From assembly GCA_017466825.1 (NCBI GenBank), contig JAFTTJ010000022.1, forward strand, positions 1-37,757: 37,757 nt of DNA. Direction: 5' to 3'. Both the position numbers and the translations under genes were made by a program. Of the stretch, positions 23,667 through 32,255 are shown in pieces. Within the stretch, counting starts at the first letter, position 1, and each line of letters opens with the position of its first letter. The notes beneath the pieces are model-generated. The model was not told the DNA's origin. It did no database searches and saw nothing but the letters and a program-made list of their open reading frames with translations. The stretch is from Clostridia bacterium (GTDB lineage: Bacteria > Bacillota > Clostridia > Christensenellales > Borkfalkiaceae).

Positions 23667-25742
23667 ATGAGAAAATCATCAAAAGCAACGATAATAATCA
23701 CGCTTATCGTCGTGGCGTTAGCGGCGTTCGTGCTCATATTATTATCAACGGGCTCGTCGACGACTTTGCCGACTACCGAGTTTTTCAAAAAAGCCGGTAT
23801 TAAGTACGAAACGGTTACCGTAGGCGAAGGCGAAAACGCAACTTCCGAAACGGTTATCGTCTACGATAAATCAAAGTCGGAAATCGACCAAATCGTAATC
23901 GACGTCTATACCCTTCGCGGTTATAAGGCTTCGGGCGTAAACGGAAAACTCACTCTCGTTTACGAGTCAAACCTTTATCCTTCAACCATTTTTGAAGAAG
24001 AATTCGACGTTTTAAAGAAAAACGGCGTAGTTTTAGAGTGTACCGACCCCAATGCGGGCTCGTTCTTCTCAAATTTGATAATGCCTCTTCTCATTTCAGT
24101 CGTCGGCATTATAATCTTCGTCATTTTGATTCGTCAAGCAAACGGCGGAGCAAAGGGCACGATGGATTTTGGTAAGACCAAGGCAAGAGTAAATCAAAAC
24201 ATTAAAGTAAGATTTTCAGACGTAGCGGGCGCTGAAGAAGAAAAGGAAGAACTTCAAGAAGTAGTAGAATTCCTTAAAAATCCCCGTAAATTCTCGGGAC
24301 TTGGCGCAAAAATCCCCAAAGGCGTACTTTTAGTAGGCCCTCCGGGAACGGGTAAAACTCTTTTTGCAAAGGCTGTTGCAGGCGAAGCGAACGTTCCGTT
24401 CTTCTCGATAAGCGGTTCGGATTTCGTTGAAATGTTCGTCGGCGTAGGCGCGAGCAGAGTAAGAGATCTTTTCAACATGGCTAAAAAGAGCATGCCTTGT
24501 ATCGTTTTCATTGACGAAATCGACGCCGTTGGTAGACACCGTGGCGCAGGTCTTGGCGGTGGTAACGACGAAAGAGAGCAGACTTTGAACCAACTTCTCG
24601 TTCAAATGGACGGTTTTGACGCTAACGAAGGTATTATCATAATCGCCGCAACCAACAGAGCGGACATCTTAGACCCTGCGCTTATGCGTCCGGGTAGATT
24701 TGACCGTCAAATTTACGTAAATATGCCCGACGTTAGGGGTAGAGAAGCGATAATTAAGGTACACGCAAGAAATAAGCCCCTTGCCCCCGACGTAAACTTT
24801 AAGACTTTGGCGAGAATGACGGCAGGTTTTTCGGGCGCGGATATCGCAAACCTTTTAAACGAAGCGGCTATTTTGGCGGCTCGTAAAAACCAAAAGGCGA
24901 TAACCAACGTAGATCTTTACGAAGCGATTAACAAAGTTATTATCGGACCGCAGAAAAAATCAAGGCTCGTTACCGAAACGGATAAGAGGATTACCGCTTA
25001 CCACGAAGCGGGACACGCAATTCTTGCAAGGCTTTTACCCCATTGTGATCCCGTTCACGAAGTTTCGATTATCCCCCGCGGTATGGCGGCAGGTTACACC
25101 ATGACAAGGCCAGATAGTGACGATAACCATATCGAAAAGAACAAACTTTTAGACGATATCGTAATGACTCTTGGCGGTAGAGTAGCCGAAGAACTCATTA
25201 TTAAGGATATTTCCGCAGGCGCGTCTAACGATATCAGCGTCGTTACCGCAAGGGCGAGAAAAATGGTTACCGAGTGGGGTATGAGTGATAAGGTCGGCCC
25301 TGTAAACTACGGCGGAAGCGACCAAGTATTTATCGGTAGAGATATGCAAACGAGAGCAAATTATAGCGAAGCAATGGCTACCGTTATCGACGAAGAAATT
25401 CAATCTATTATCAAAAACGCTCATCAAAAAGCAACCGAACTTTTAACCCAAAACAAGAGCCTTTTAGACGTAATGGCAAGGCTTTTGATTGAAAGGGAAA
25501 CTATTTATCAAGAAGAAGTAGACCTTATTATGGAAGGAAAAGACGTAAAAACTATCATGGAAATTATGGACAGTAAAGACCATGAAAGAACGGCTAACCC
25601 CTTCAAAAGGTACGACAATAAGCCCGCAGAGCCCACCGCTCCCCAAAGCGTAGACGGCGCAACTAACGCCCCCGACGCAAGCGCGCCCACAGCGCCGAGC
25701 GATCCTACTCAAAAGAGCGACTCTGACGGCGACAAAGCCTAA
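23667..25742 (+). CDS. ftsH: ATP-dependent zinc metalloprotease FtsH
   Basis: A membrane-anchored AAA+ protease that degrades misfolded membrane proteins and regulatory substrates. It has 691 residues: TM1 about 8-27, an extracytoplasmic domain at about 30-133, and TM2 about 135-155. The AAA module follows with Walker A GPPGTGKT (224-231), Walker B IVFIDEID (279-286) and the second region of homology [18 protein letters not shown]. The zinc site is HEAGH (446-450). The last 45 residues are a low-complexity Pro/Ala/Ser/Asp tail. Shine-Dalgarno AAAGGAG precedes ATG 23667. A bidirectional terminator hairpin follows the stop. Confidence 0.97.
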   Translation: MRKSSKATIIITLIVVALAAFVLILLSTGSSTTLPTTEFFKKAGIKYETVTVGEGENATSETVIVYDKSKSEIDQIVIDVYTLRGYKASGVNGKLTLVYESNLYPSTIFEEEFDVLKKNGVVLECTDPNAGSFFSNLIMPLLISVVGIIIFVILIRQANGGAKGTMDFGKTKARVNQNIKVRFSDVAGAEEEKEELQEVVEFLKNPRKFSGLGAKIPKGVLLVGPPGTGKTLFAKAVAGEANVPFFSISGSDFVEMFVGVGASRVRDLFNMAKKSMPCIVFIDEIDAVGRHRGAGLGGGNDEREQTLNQLLVQMDGFDANEGIIIIAATNRADILDPALMRPGRFDRQIYVNMPDVRGREAIIKVHARNKPLAPDVNFKTLARMTAGFSGADIANLLNEAAILAARKNQKAITNVDLYEAINKVIIGPQKKSRLVTETDKRITAYHEAGHAILARLLPHCDPVHEVSIIPRGMAAGYTMTRPDSDDNHIEKNKLLDDIVMTLGGRVAEELIIKDISAGASNDISVVTARARKMVTEWGMSDKVGPVNYGGSDQVFIGRDMQTRANYSEAMATVIDEEIQSIIKNAHQKATELLTQNKSLLDVMARLLIERETIYQEEVDLIMEGKDVKTIMEIMDSKDHERTANPFKRYDNKPAEPTAPQSVDGATNAPDASAPTAPSDPTQKSDSDGDKA

Positions 25743-25749
25743 AATCTAT

Positions 25750-25777
25750 CCGCCGTTTTGAATTTTCAAAACGGCGG
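25750..25777 (+). terminator. Hairpin terminator after ftsH
   Basis: CCGCCGTTTTGA / TCAAAACGGCGG form a perfect 12-bp stem with a 4-base loop. The T-run after it is weak. Confidence 0.7.
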
Positions 25778-25875
25778 TTAAGCGTATTTTAAACTATTTT
25801 CGTTAATAAATTAAACTGATTTTTCGCGTTATTTATCGGCAAAAAGCCAAAATAAAACTTGCTTTCGGGGTGGGT

Positions 25876-26646
25876 ATGACTAAGATTATTTGCTTTACAA
25901 ACCAAAAGGGCGGTGTGGGTAAAACCACTACTTGCGTCAATATTTCGGCGTGCCTTTCGGCTTTGGGCAAAAAGGTGCTTATCGTAGATTTATCTCCGCA
26001 AGGCAATGCGACGAGCGGACTTGGAATTGATAAGCATAAACTTGAAAAGTCGGTCTATAACTCGATTATCGACGGTTTTCCGCTTGAAAAAGTCGTTTTA
26101 AATACGCAGTTTAAAAACCTATTTTTAGCCCCGTCCAACCTAGATTTAGCAGGTGCGGAAATCGAACTTGCAACTCTTAGCGGTAGAAACAAGCGCCTTT
26201 TATCCGCATTAGAGCCGATAAAGGAAAACTACGATTTTATAATGATAGACTGTCCGCCGACTACGGGTACGCTTACTTTAAACGCATTGACGGCGTCGGA
26301 TAGAGTTATCTTGCCGATAAGCCCCGATTTTTTTGCAATGGAAGGGGCTTGCCAAACGGTAAACCTTATAAAACTTATAAATAAAATCAATCAAAACTTG
26401 TCGCTTTGTGGCGTCGTTTTGACGGCTTACGACCAAAGGGCGCTAGTTTATAGACAAATTTTGAGCGAGATTAAAGAGCATTTTGGCGACAAGGTTTTTA
26501 AAACCGTTATTCCCCAAAACGTCAGGGTTGCCGAAGCCCCGAGCCACGGCTTGCCCGTAATTTATCACGCGCCTAACTGTATTGGCGCAAAGGCATATTT
26601 TGCAGTAACCAAAGAACTTATTAAAAGGGAGAAAAACAATGGGTAA
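25876..26646 (+). CDS. parA: Chromosome partitioning ATPase ParA/Soj
   Basis: A Walker-type ATPase that, with ParB and parS, segregates the origin region and can influence DnaA. The deviant Walker A is KGGVGKTT (11-18). Walker A' and B are seen in VLIVDLSPQGNATSGLG and FIMIDCPPTTGTLTLNAL. I chose ATG 25876, preceded by GGGG, over an in-frame GTG at 25870; this gives 256 residues, the usual Soj length. Its end overlaps parB by 8 bases. A dispersed-element-like stretch is within codons 57-70 (KSVYNSIIDGF). Confidence 0.95.
   Translation: MTKIICFTNQKGGVGKTTTCVNISACLSALGKKVLIVDLSPQGNATSGLGIDKHKLEKSVYNSIIDGFPLEKVVLNTQFKNLFLAPSNLDLAGAEIELATLSGRNKRLLSALEPIKENYDFIMIDCPPTTGTLTLNALTASDRVILPISPDFFAMEGACQTVNLIKLINKINQNLSLCGVVLTAYDQRALVYRQILSEIKEHFGDKVFKTVIPQNVRVAEAPSHGLPVIYHAPNCIGAKAYFAVTKELIKREKNNG
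26044..26083 (+). repeat. Dispersed-element match inside parA
   Basis: GAAAAGTCGGTCTATAACTC followed by GATTATCGACGGTTTT resembles the intergenic element over its whole length. It encodes normal ParA sequence, so chance remains possible. Confidence 0.35.
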
Positions 26647-27565
26647 ATACAATATCGGACTTGGAAAAGGACTTTCGGCGCTCTTTGCCGAAAATCAGGA
26701 TAGCGAGCAATTATCGTTTGATACCCCAACCGAAAAAGTGGGCGTACCCGTAGACTCTCGCATAACTTTTTTAAAGATTAGCGACGTTTACCCAAACCCC
26801 AACCAACCGCGTAAAAAATTCGATGGTAGCGCCCTTAACGACTTGGCGGAATCTATAAAAAAACACGGCGTTATTCAACCGATAGTCGTCAGCCAAACTG
26901 ATACGGGCTATATGATTATCGCCGGCGAAAGAAGATACCGCGCGAGCAAACTCGCAGGGCTTGAAACCGTGCCTACGATCATCCGCAATTACGGCGATAG
27001 GCAAATTAAAGAAATAGCCCTTATCGAAAACTTGCAAAGGGAAGACCTTAACCCCATTGAAGCGGCAAACGCAATGAAACTTTTAATGGACGAATTTAGG
27101 CTCACGCAAGAAGAACTCGCCGAAAGAATAGGTAAAAGCCGTTCAGTCGTAGCAAATACCGTTAGACTTTTAAATCTTTCGCCTACGGTAAGAGAATACG
27201 TTATGGAAAACAAACTCACCGCAGGGCACGGCAGGGCGCTCGTTACCCTTCCACAGCAAGAGCAGGAACTTCTCGCCGCAAAGATTATCACTAAGAGTAT
27301 GAGCGTAAGGGAAGTCGAAAAGGCTGTAAAGGACTATTTCAATCCACCCCAAGAAAAACCGCAAAAGGTGAGAAGGGAACTCTCGGTTGAACTTAAAGAT
27401 TTAATCGAAAGAATGCAGAGAAGTTTCGGTACGAAGGTTTCGGCAATTGGTAACGACAGAAAGGGCAGGATTTATATCGACTACTATACGAGAGACGATT
27501 TAGACCGCCTTTGCGACATTTTAGATTGCGTTGAAAAACATAAAACTTTAGTAGACGAATATTGA
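26639..27565 (+). CDS. parB: Chromosome partitioning protein ParB/Spo0J
   Basis: A CTP-dependent DNA clamp that loads at parS and spreads, recruiting ParA and SMC. The N-terminus reads MGKYNIGLGKGLSALFAENQ, typical of chromosomal ParB. The CTP-binding box GERRYRA is at 96-102 and IENLQREDLNPIEAA follows. The parS-reading HTH includes LTQEELAERIGKSRSVVANT. It has 308 residues with a C-terminal dimerisation region. ATG 26639 overlaps the parA stop and has an AAAAGGGAG ribosome site. Three parS-like sites are present in the same window. Confidence 0.95.
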   Translation: MGKYNIGLGKGLSALFAENQDSEQLSFDTPTEKVGVPVDSRITFLKISDVYPNPNQPRKKFDGSALNDLAESIKKHGVIQPIVVSQTDTGYMIIAGERRYRASKLAGLETVPTIIRNYGDRQIKEIALIENLQREDLNPIEAANAMKLLMDEFRLTQEELAERIGKSRSVVANTVRLLNLSPTVREYVMENKLTAGHGRALVTLPQQEQELLAAKIITKSMSVREVEKAVKDYFNPPQEKPQKVRRELSVELKDLIERMQRSFGTKVSAIGNDRKGRIYIDYYTRDDLDRLCDILDCVEKHKTLVDEY

Positions 27566-27567
27566 TA

Positions 27568-27594
27568 AAAAGCCCGCCAAAAGGTGGGCGTTTT
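27568..27594 (+). terminator. Terminator of the parAB operon
   Basis: AAAAGCCCGCC / GGTGGGCGTTTT with an AAAA loop; the stem ends in TTTT. Confidence 0.85.
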
Positions 27595-27620
27595 ATATCT
27601 AATTAAGGTTTGCTTTGTTA

Positions 27621-27655
27621 TTCAAAAATAGGCGATAATCGACTTATAGGGGCAC
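27621..27655 (-). repeat. 40-bp dispersed element, inverted copy before the Mrr-like gene
   Basis: Read on the minus strand it is CCCCTATAAGTCGATTATCG then CCTATTTTTG. On the plus strand its TATAGGGGC end supplies the Shine-Dalgarno of the downstream gene. Confidence 0.6.
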
Positions 27656-27657
27656 TT

Positions 27658-28149
27658 ATGATAAACATTTTGACAAATACCGCCTTTATTTTGGGCGGAA
27701 TTACCGTCGTCGGCGCGTTTTTGCTAATAGTTGGGGCGCTAGTTTTAATACGGTTTATAATTTTTAACGTCAAGTGGTCTATAAATAGAATAGACAAAAT
27801 GAAAGGATCGGAATTTGAAACCTTTATGAAGGAAGTCTACGTCTTGCTTGGGTATAGCGTAGAGCAGACTAAAATTTCGGGCGACCAAGGTATTGATTTA
27901 ATAGTAAAACGGTTTTTTAAAAAGACGGGTATACAATTAAAACGTTATAGTCAAAAGGTTGGCAACTCCGCCGTGCAAGAAGCGGCGGCAGGCAAGAAGT
28001 ATTATAAACTAGATAAAGTTTGCGTGCTTACGACGTCCTATTTTACGCAATCGGCAAAAGATTTAGCAAAGGCAAACGGGGTTGAACTTTTAGACCGTGA
28101 CGATTTACAAAAACTACTTGAAAAAGCAAAGAAAAAAGATAAGAAATAA
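27658..28149 (+). CDS. Membrane-anchored Mrr-like restriction endonuclease domain protein
   Basis: A 163-residue protein with an N-terminal membrane region (about 6-43, one or two segments). A cytoplasmic PD-(D/E)xK domain of the Mrr_cat type follows: MKGSEFETFMKEVYVLLGYS, then GDQGIDLIV with the catalytic Asp, and GIQLKRYSQKVGNSAVQEA with the Q-x-K pair. Such membrane-tethered Mrr domains are widespread in Firmicutes and are of unclear function (DNA quality control or defence). ATG 27658 has AGGGG six bases upstream; a longer TTG start would run through the repeat. A strong terminator follows. Confidence 0.85.
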   Translation: MINILTNTAFILGGITVVGAFLLIVGALVLIRFIIFNVKWSINRIDKMKGSEFETFMKEVYVLLGYSVEQTKISGDQGIDLIVKRFFKKTGIQLKRYSQKVGNSAVQEAAAGKKYYKLDKVCVLTTSYFTQSAKDLAKANGVELLDRDDLQKLLEKAKKKDKK

Positions 28150-28165
28150 CTATTTTTTAACCATA

Positions 28166-28195
28166 AAAAACGCCCCGACGAAAGTCGGGGCTTTA
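28166..28195. terminator. Terminator after the Mrr-like gene
   Basis: GCCCCGAC / GTCGGGGC with a GAAA tetraloop and flanking A and T tracts. Confidence 0.88.
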
Positions 28196-28202
28196 AAATT
28201 TT

Positions 28203-28253
28203 GCGCGGAAAAACAAAAACAAATATCTGAAGAACGTTCCGCGCTTTTTTATT
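28203..28253 (+). terminator. Second hairpin with T-run
   Basis: GCGCGGAA and TTCCGCGC are separated by about 28 bases, then TTTTTTATTTTT. It resembles a terminator with a long loop, or the 3' end of a small RNA. Confidence 0.45.
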
Positions 28254-28284
28254 TTTGTAAGATAAAAGCCATTGATTTATAGGC

Positions 28285-28324
28285 TAAAAGTGGCGGTATA
28301 AGTCGATTATTCGCCGTTTTACAT
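28285..28324 (+). repeat. 40-bp dispersed element, copy after the nifU gene
   Basis: TAAAAGTGGCGGTATAAGTC, then GATTATTCGCCG and TTTT. It lies in the gap between convergent genes. Confidence 0.55.
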
Positions 28325-28392
28325 AACAACGGCAACAAATTTTATAAAATAGCAAGCCTTGCGCCACGGGTAATTCTATAAAACGGCAAGTT

Positions 28393-28794
28393 TTACACCA
28401 TATCGATTTTATCGGGGGTTACTTTGCCTGCCTTGCGGTTTTGATAGTCTTCAATAGCCGCTTTTATCGCTTCTTCGGCAAGGACCGAGCAATGAATTTT
28501 TTGTGGTGGTAAACCTTCGAGTTCTTCAACGACTTTTTTGTTGGTGAGTTTTAATGCTTCGTCAATGGTCATACCTATTACCATTTGGGTAGCGGTAGAA
28601 GACGTTGCGATTGCAGCCGCGCAACCGAAAGTTTTAAATTTAGCGTCTACTATTACGTCGTTTTCAATTTTTAAAGTTATTTGCATAATATCTCCGCAAG
28701 ACGCGTTACCGACCTTGCCGAGCCCGTCGTAATTTTCAATTTCGCCTACGTTTTTGGGGTTTTTAAACGCTTCCATTACCTTTTCGTTATACAT
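28393..28794 (-). CDS. nifU: Iron-sulfur cluster scaffold protein NifU/IscU
   Basis: The scaffold on which Fe-S clusters are built from sulfur supplied by the cysteine desulfurase encoded upstream. The 133-residue protein has the three conserved cysteines C33 (NASCGD, with D35), C58 (FGCAAAIA) and C102 (KIHCSVLAEEA). It is the single-domain clostridial form without the NifU C-terminal domain. Its start overlaps nifS by 8 bases. Confidence 0.95.
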   Translation of the reverse strand: MYNEKVMEAFKNPKNVGEIENYDGLGKVGNASCGDIMQITLKIENDVIVDAKFKTFGCAAAIATSSTATQMVIGMTIDEALKLTNKKVVEELEGLPPQKIHCSVLAEEAIKAAIEDYQNRKAGKVTPDKIDMV

Positions 28795-29974
28795 CTTTAA
28801 TTTCTCCTTTCAAGTTAAAAAGCGGGGACATTTCCCTAAGTCTTCGTATAGTCGCCTTTAACGTATCTACTACGTAATCGACTTCTTCTACGGTGTTTTC
28901 TTTGCCGAAAGAAAACCTTATAGTGCCGTGAGCAATCTCTTCGGAAAGCCCTATTGCGAGCAGAACGTGCGACGGTTCGAGCGAGCCTGAAGAACAAGCC
29001 GAGCCTGACGAAACGGCGATTCCGTCCATATCAAGGCTAAAAAGTATTGATTCGCCTTCGATATATTCAAAGGAAAAGTCGGCGTTTGAAGGAAGGCGTT
29101 TAGCCATATCCCTAGCGCCGTTGAGTTTTACGAAAGGAATTTCCGCCGTAACTCTTTGCACGAATCTATCCCTTAAACTCGCGACGTACTCGTTGTCCTT
29201 TTGCATGTTTTCTTTGGTTAGGCGAAGGGCTTCGGCAAAACCGACTACGCCGGGAACGTTGGTCGTTCCGCCACGGCGAGTCCGCTCTTGGTGACCACCC
29301 GAAATGAGCCTGTCCATAGGTATTCCGTTTTTGATATAGAGCGCGCCTATTCCCTTAGGGCCGTTGAATTTATGCGCCGAAAAAGAGAGAAGGTCAACCC
29401 CGAGCGCGGAAACGTTGACATCGATTGCTCCCATTGCCTGAACGGCGTCGGTATGCACTAAAATCCCGTGCTCTTTTGCGATTTTAACGATTTCTTCAAT
29501 GGGTTCGATAGTTCCGATTTCGTTGTTTGCATACATACAAGAGATAAGCACCGTCGTGGGGCGAATAGCCTTTTTTAGTTGGTCAAGGTCGATAAAACCT
29601 TGTTCATCAACGTCGATATAACTAACTTCAACCCCGTCTTTTTCAAGTTCTCTTGCGGTTGAGAGCATTGCAGCGTGCTCGATTTTGCTAATTATTACGT
29701 GATTGCCCTTATTTTTATGGGCTTTAACTACGCCTTTGAGCGCCCAGTTATCACTTTCCGTTCCACCGGACGTAAAGTAAATTTCGCCGGGTTTTGCACC
29801 GATAAGCCTTGCAATTTGGTCGCGGGCTTGGTCAACCGCCTTTTGAGCGTCCCTACCAAAGGAATGCTGACTATTGGCGTTGCCGTAAACGTCCATAAAA
29901 TACGGGCTCATTTTTTCAAAAACCCTGCCGTCTAACGGAGTAGTTGCGGCGTGGTCGAGATATATTCTTTTCAT
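28787..29974 (-). CDS. nifS: Cysteine desulfurase NifS/IscS
   Basis: A PLP enzyme that takes sulfur from cysteine, leaving alanine, and passes the persulfide to the scaffold. The 395-residue protein starts MKRIYLDHAATTPLD. H100 lies in the KIEHAAM block, the PLP lysine is K202 in SAHKFNGPKGIG, and the catalytic cysteine is C327 in SSGSACSSGSLEPSHVL, an IscS-type loop. It is the middle gene of an Rrf2-nifS-nifU operon, one base after the regulator gene. Confidence 0.96.
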   Translation of the reverse strand: MKRIYLDHAATTPLDGRVFEKMSPYFMDVYGNANSQHSFGRDAQKAVDQARDQIARLIGAKPGEIYFTSGGTESDNWALKGVVKAHKNKGNHVIISKIEHAAMLSTARELEKDGVEVSYIDVDEQGFIDLDQLKKAIRPTTVLISCMYANNEIGTIEPIEEIVKIAKEHGILVHTDAVQAMGAIDVNVSALGVDLLSFSAHKFNGPKGIGALYIKNGIPMDRLISGGHQERTRRGGTTNVPGVVGFAEALRLTKENMQKDNEYVASLRDRFVQRVTAEIPFVKLNGARDMAKRLPSNADFSFEYIEGESILFSLDMDGIAVSSGSACSSGSLEPSHVLLAIGLSEEIAHGTIRFSFGKENTVEEVDYVVDTLKATIRRLREMSPLFNLKGEIKDV

Positions 29975-29975
29975 A

Positions 29976-30365
29976 TTAAACCTTACCTTCGGAGATATCT
30001 TGAAGGGTAACTCCGTCTAAAATTTCGTTGATGCCGTCGAAAAGTTTTTTCCAAAGTTTAGAAGAAGGGCAACAGCACCCCGTCTTTGCAACGCAGTCGA
30101 TAATTTCCATATTGTCTTCTTCCAAAGCGCGCACGACTTCGCCCATTTTTATTTCGCTCGCAGGGCGAGAAAGGGCGTAACCGCCGTTTGCGCCACGGGT
30201 TGCGGAAACAACCCCCGTATCCGACAAAATTTTAAGCACTTTTTCAAGATATTTGCTCGAAACACCCGTGCATTTTTCAAGTTCTTTTGCCGAAACGAGT
30301 TCAGTTTTTACAGCCAAAAAAGAGAGAATTTGCACTCCGTAATGGGTTTTTGATGAAATTTTCAT
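29976..30365 (-). CDS. Rrf2-family (IscR-like) transcriptional regulator
   Basis: A 129-residue winged-helix regulator beginning MKISSKTHYGVQILSFLAVK, with the recognition helix region VSSKYLEKVLKILSDTGVV and the RGANGGYALSRP wing. Its cluster loop holds C91, C97, C98 and C99 (IDCVAKTGCCCP), which could bind an Fe-S cluster as in IscR, although the spacing differs from the C-x5-C-x5-C of E. coli IscR. It leads the Fe-S assembly operon and probably autoregulates it through the palindrome at 30434-30452. Confidence 0.93.
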   Translation of the reverse strand: MKISSKTHYGVQILSFLAVKTELVSAKELEKCTGVSSKYLEKVLKILSDTGVVSATRGANGGYALSRPASEIKMGEVVRALEEDNMEIIDCVAKTGCCCPSSKLWKKLFDGINEILDGVTLQDISEGKV

Positions 30366-30433
30366 TGCGGAAACTCCTTTTTTTCATAATTTTAACGGCT
30401 TTTCGACTTAAATTTATTAGTCTTTGCGGTAAT

Positions 30434-30452
30434 TCCTACCCGCTTGGTAGGA
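30434..30452. promoter_or_regulatory. Palindromic operator candidate for the Rrf2 regulator
   Basis: TCCTACC and GGTAGGA are perfect inverted arms around a 5-base centre, 12 bases downstream of the -10. A related GTAGGCG lies in the promoter spacer. Confidence 0.65.
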
Positions 30453-30463
30453 TTTCTTAAAGT

Positions 30464-30492
30464 ATTATAATACGCCTACGCTATATTGTCAA
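30464..30492 (-). promoter_or_regulatory. Promoter of the Rrf2-nifS-nifU operon
   Basis: On the minus strand TTGACA (30492-30487), 17 bases, TATAAT (30469-30464): a perfect consensus, as expected for a repressor-controlled gene. Confidence 0.9.
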
Positions 30493-30581
30493 CTATTTGA
30501 TATATAATTACTTAAAAATTTTATAGCGCTATAAAAAATCGTGAAAACTTTTTCAGCATAAAATGTGCCAAATAGTCAAAG

Positions 30582-30596
30582 TAGACGAATCGTCTA
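30582..30596. repeat. Inverted repeat with 7-bp arms
   Basis: TAGACGA-A-TCGTCTA, upstream of the lipoprotein promoter. It could be an operator. Confidence 0.45.
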
Positions 30597-30616
30597 TCGT
30601 TTAGCCGAGTTATCAG

Positions 30617-30645
30617 TTGAAAAGGTTACCGCAAGGTGGTAAAAT
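30617..30645 (+). promoter_or_regulatory. Promoter of the Ser/Glu-rich lipoprotein gene
   Basis: TTGAAA (30617-30622), 17 bases, TAAAAT (30640-30645). The spacer contains TTACC and GGTAA arms in inverted orientation. Confidence 0.6.
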
Positions 30646-30680
30646 TAAGCCGAAAAAAAGCAACTTAAAAAGGAGAAGTT

Positions 30681-32219
30681 ATGCAAAGCAAAATTAAATG
30701 GATTTTTAGCCTTTTGCTTATCGGGACGACTGCTTTTGCGCTTTCGTCTTGCATGCCGAAAGTAGATAGCGAAAGCAAAGGGGAAAGCGCCTTTTACGAA
30801 ACGACTTATGAAAGTCAAGCCGAAAGCGCTTTCAGTAGCGGTGGCGAAGAAACGGACGAGAGCAATTTTAGCGGTCAAGAAAGTTTTGAAAGTCAAGAGA
30901 GCGCTAGCCAAAGCGAAAATGAAAATTCGAGCCAAAGCGAAAGGGTGGAAGAAAGCGATTCGGAAAGCGCAAGCGAGAGCCAAACGGAAAGCCTTTTCGA
31001 GTCTGAAATAGATAGCGAGAGCGCCCCTGAAACCGAAGGTGAAAGTGAGATTGAAAGCGAGAGCGAGTCTAGTCAAAATCAAATAATAGTAACGGTTAGC
31101 GGTTGGACGGTGGACCTCGGTGATTTTGCTACGGTCTTAACTTACGAAGAGCCCGTTATCGCAAGCCAAATCGTAAAGGACTCAGGTGTAACCGTTTCGG
31201 CAGGAAAATTAAGTTTATCGACTTATAGTGGGGGTAAACTTATAAAAATCAATTCAAACACGCAAATAAATTCGTCCTGTGAGATAGTAGTTGACGACGC
31301 TAGAACTTACGTTGCCGTATGCGGTGTAGATGAAAACGGCGCGCAAAAGACGGTATATCTTTTGCTAGGGATAAAGACTTACCGCGCAGGCAACGCCATT
31401 GCCGACGCAGGTTTTTCGTTTGACGATTTATATTGGGAAATAACCCGTACGGGTAGTGGTGTGGCAACTACCGAGCCTTTGACTAGTTCTCAACTCGCCC
31501 TTAAGGATAAAGACGTTTTGACGGGTAAAATTTTGGGCGCGGTAAGGGTTTACTTTGACTGCGCCGACTACGGCGAGTTAGCCTTTGGCGGATATGAGCT
31601 AGATTATGCGAAAAATAGCATTTGGAATAACCCTAAAATCAACTTGCCAAAAAGCCTTGAAACCGCTCTTCATTTTGAAGGCTGGGCGCTCAATAAACGC
31701 GCTATAGGCAACCTTTTTGACGTAAAATGGGTAAATTCGGTAGAGCAAATCTTTGCCCAAAAACTCGAAAAAGTTACCTTATATCCCGTGTTTAGCATAA
31801 ATTACGACAACCTACAAGGTTGGTTTAAAATCGAAGAACAAAACGCCTACGCGCAGATAGTCGGCGAAGAAGTTTTCTTTCACGGCGCTAGCATTGACAC
31901 AAACGGCGCGGTGAGCCTATCCGTTAAAGGCGGTGAAGTGTATTTAAAGTTAGACGCAAGCCTTAGTAGCGACGAAAAGAGAGAGTTTAGACTTGATTTT
32001 GACAAACGTCCGACGGGGGCGATAATGAAAATTAGGGTTGACGACCAAAACGGCTCTAATATAATCGTTTGCGAAGGCAGGGAGCAGTTTGACGCCTTGC
32101 TAGCCAAAGGCGATTTGGTTTTAAGGTGGCTTTACTGTAACGGGGTTAGCGTTACGGAAAAGCAAATTGAAAAGGGCAAGTATTACACGGCGTATTTTGC
32201 TTACTATACTTATCCTTAA
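30681..32219 (+). CDS. Ser/Glu-rich repeat lipoprotein
   Basis: A 512-residue lipoprotein with a signal peptide ending in the lipobox LSSC (Cys about 24). Residues 28-135 are a low-complexity stalk of Ser, Glu and Gln with recurring ESESES- and SQSE-like units. Such a stalk is typical of tethers that lift a domain off the membrane. After it comes an unrecognised mostly beta-strand region (about 138-290) and a stretch resembling one InlB B repeat (HFEGWALNKRAIG ... VTLYPVFS, about 333-375), then a C-terminal domain. AAAAAGGAG precedes the ATG. The stalk's AGC/GAA codon use creates a long antisense ORF that is an artefact. Confidence 0.82.
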   Translation: MQSKIKWIFSLLLIGTTAFALSSCMPKVDSESKGESAFYETTYESQAESAFSSGGEETDESNFSGQESFESQESASQSENENSSQSERVEESDSESASESQTESLFESEIDSESAPETEGESEIESESESSQNQIIVTVSGWTVDLGDFATVLTYEEPVIASQIVKDSGVTVSAGKLSLSTYSGGKLIKINSNTQINSSCEIVVDDARTYVAVCGVDENGAQKTVYLLLGIKTYRAGNAIADAGFSFDDLYWEITRTGSGVATTEPLTSSQLALKDKDVLTGKILGAVRVYFDCADYGELAFGGYELDYAKNSIWNNPKINLPKSLETALHFEGWALNKRAIGNLFDVKWVNSVEQIFAQKLEKVTLYPVFSINYDNLQGWFKIEEQNAYAQIVGEEVFFHGASIDTNGAVSLSVKGGEVYLKLDASLSSDEKREFRLDFDKRPTGAIMKIRVDDQNGSNIIVCEGREQFDALLAKGDLVLRWLYCNGVSVTEKQIEKGKYYTAYFAYYTYP

Positions 32220-32255
32220 CAAAATTTTCCTATCGTTGTGGCGCAATTTAGATTT

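Larger units (their letters stand above)
30366..30680. other. Divergent regulatory gap between the Fe-S operon and a lipoprotein gene
   Basis: It contains the minus-strand promoter and palindrome of the Fe-S operon, an inverted repeat TAGACGA/TCGTCTA (30582-30596) and a plus-strand promoter (30617-30645). No gene is seen. Confidence 0.75.

Noticed and set aside
27610-27657. TTG start extending the Mrr-like protein by 16 residues
   Set aside because: The extension is encoded by the dispersed element, lacks a ribosome site, and ATG 27658 has a well-placed AGGGG.
30645-31082. 145-codon minus-strand ORF rich in Phe, Ala and Leu
   Set aside because: It is antisense to the Ser/Glu-rich stalk; repetitive AGC and GAA codons there create an open reading frame without stops. 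It has no ribosome site and no family resemblance.
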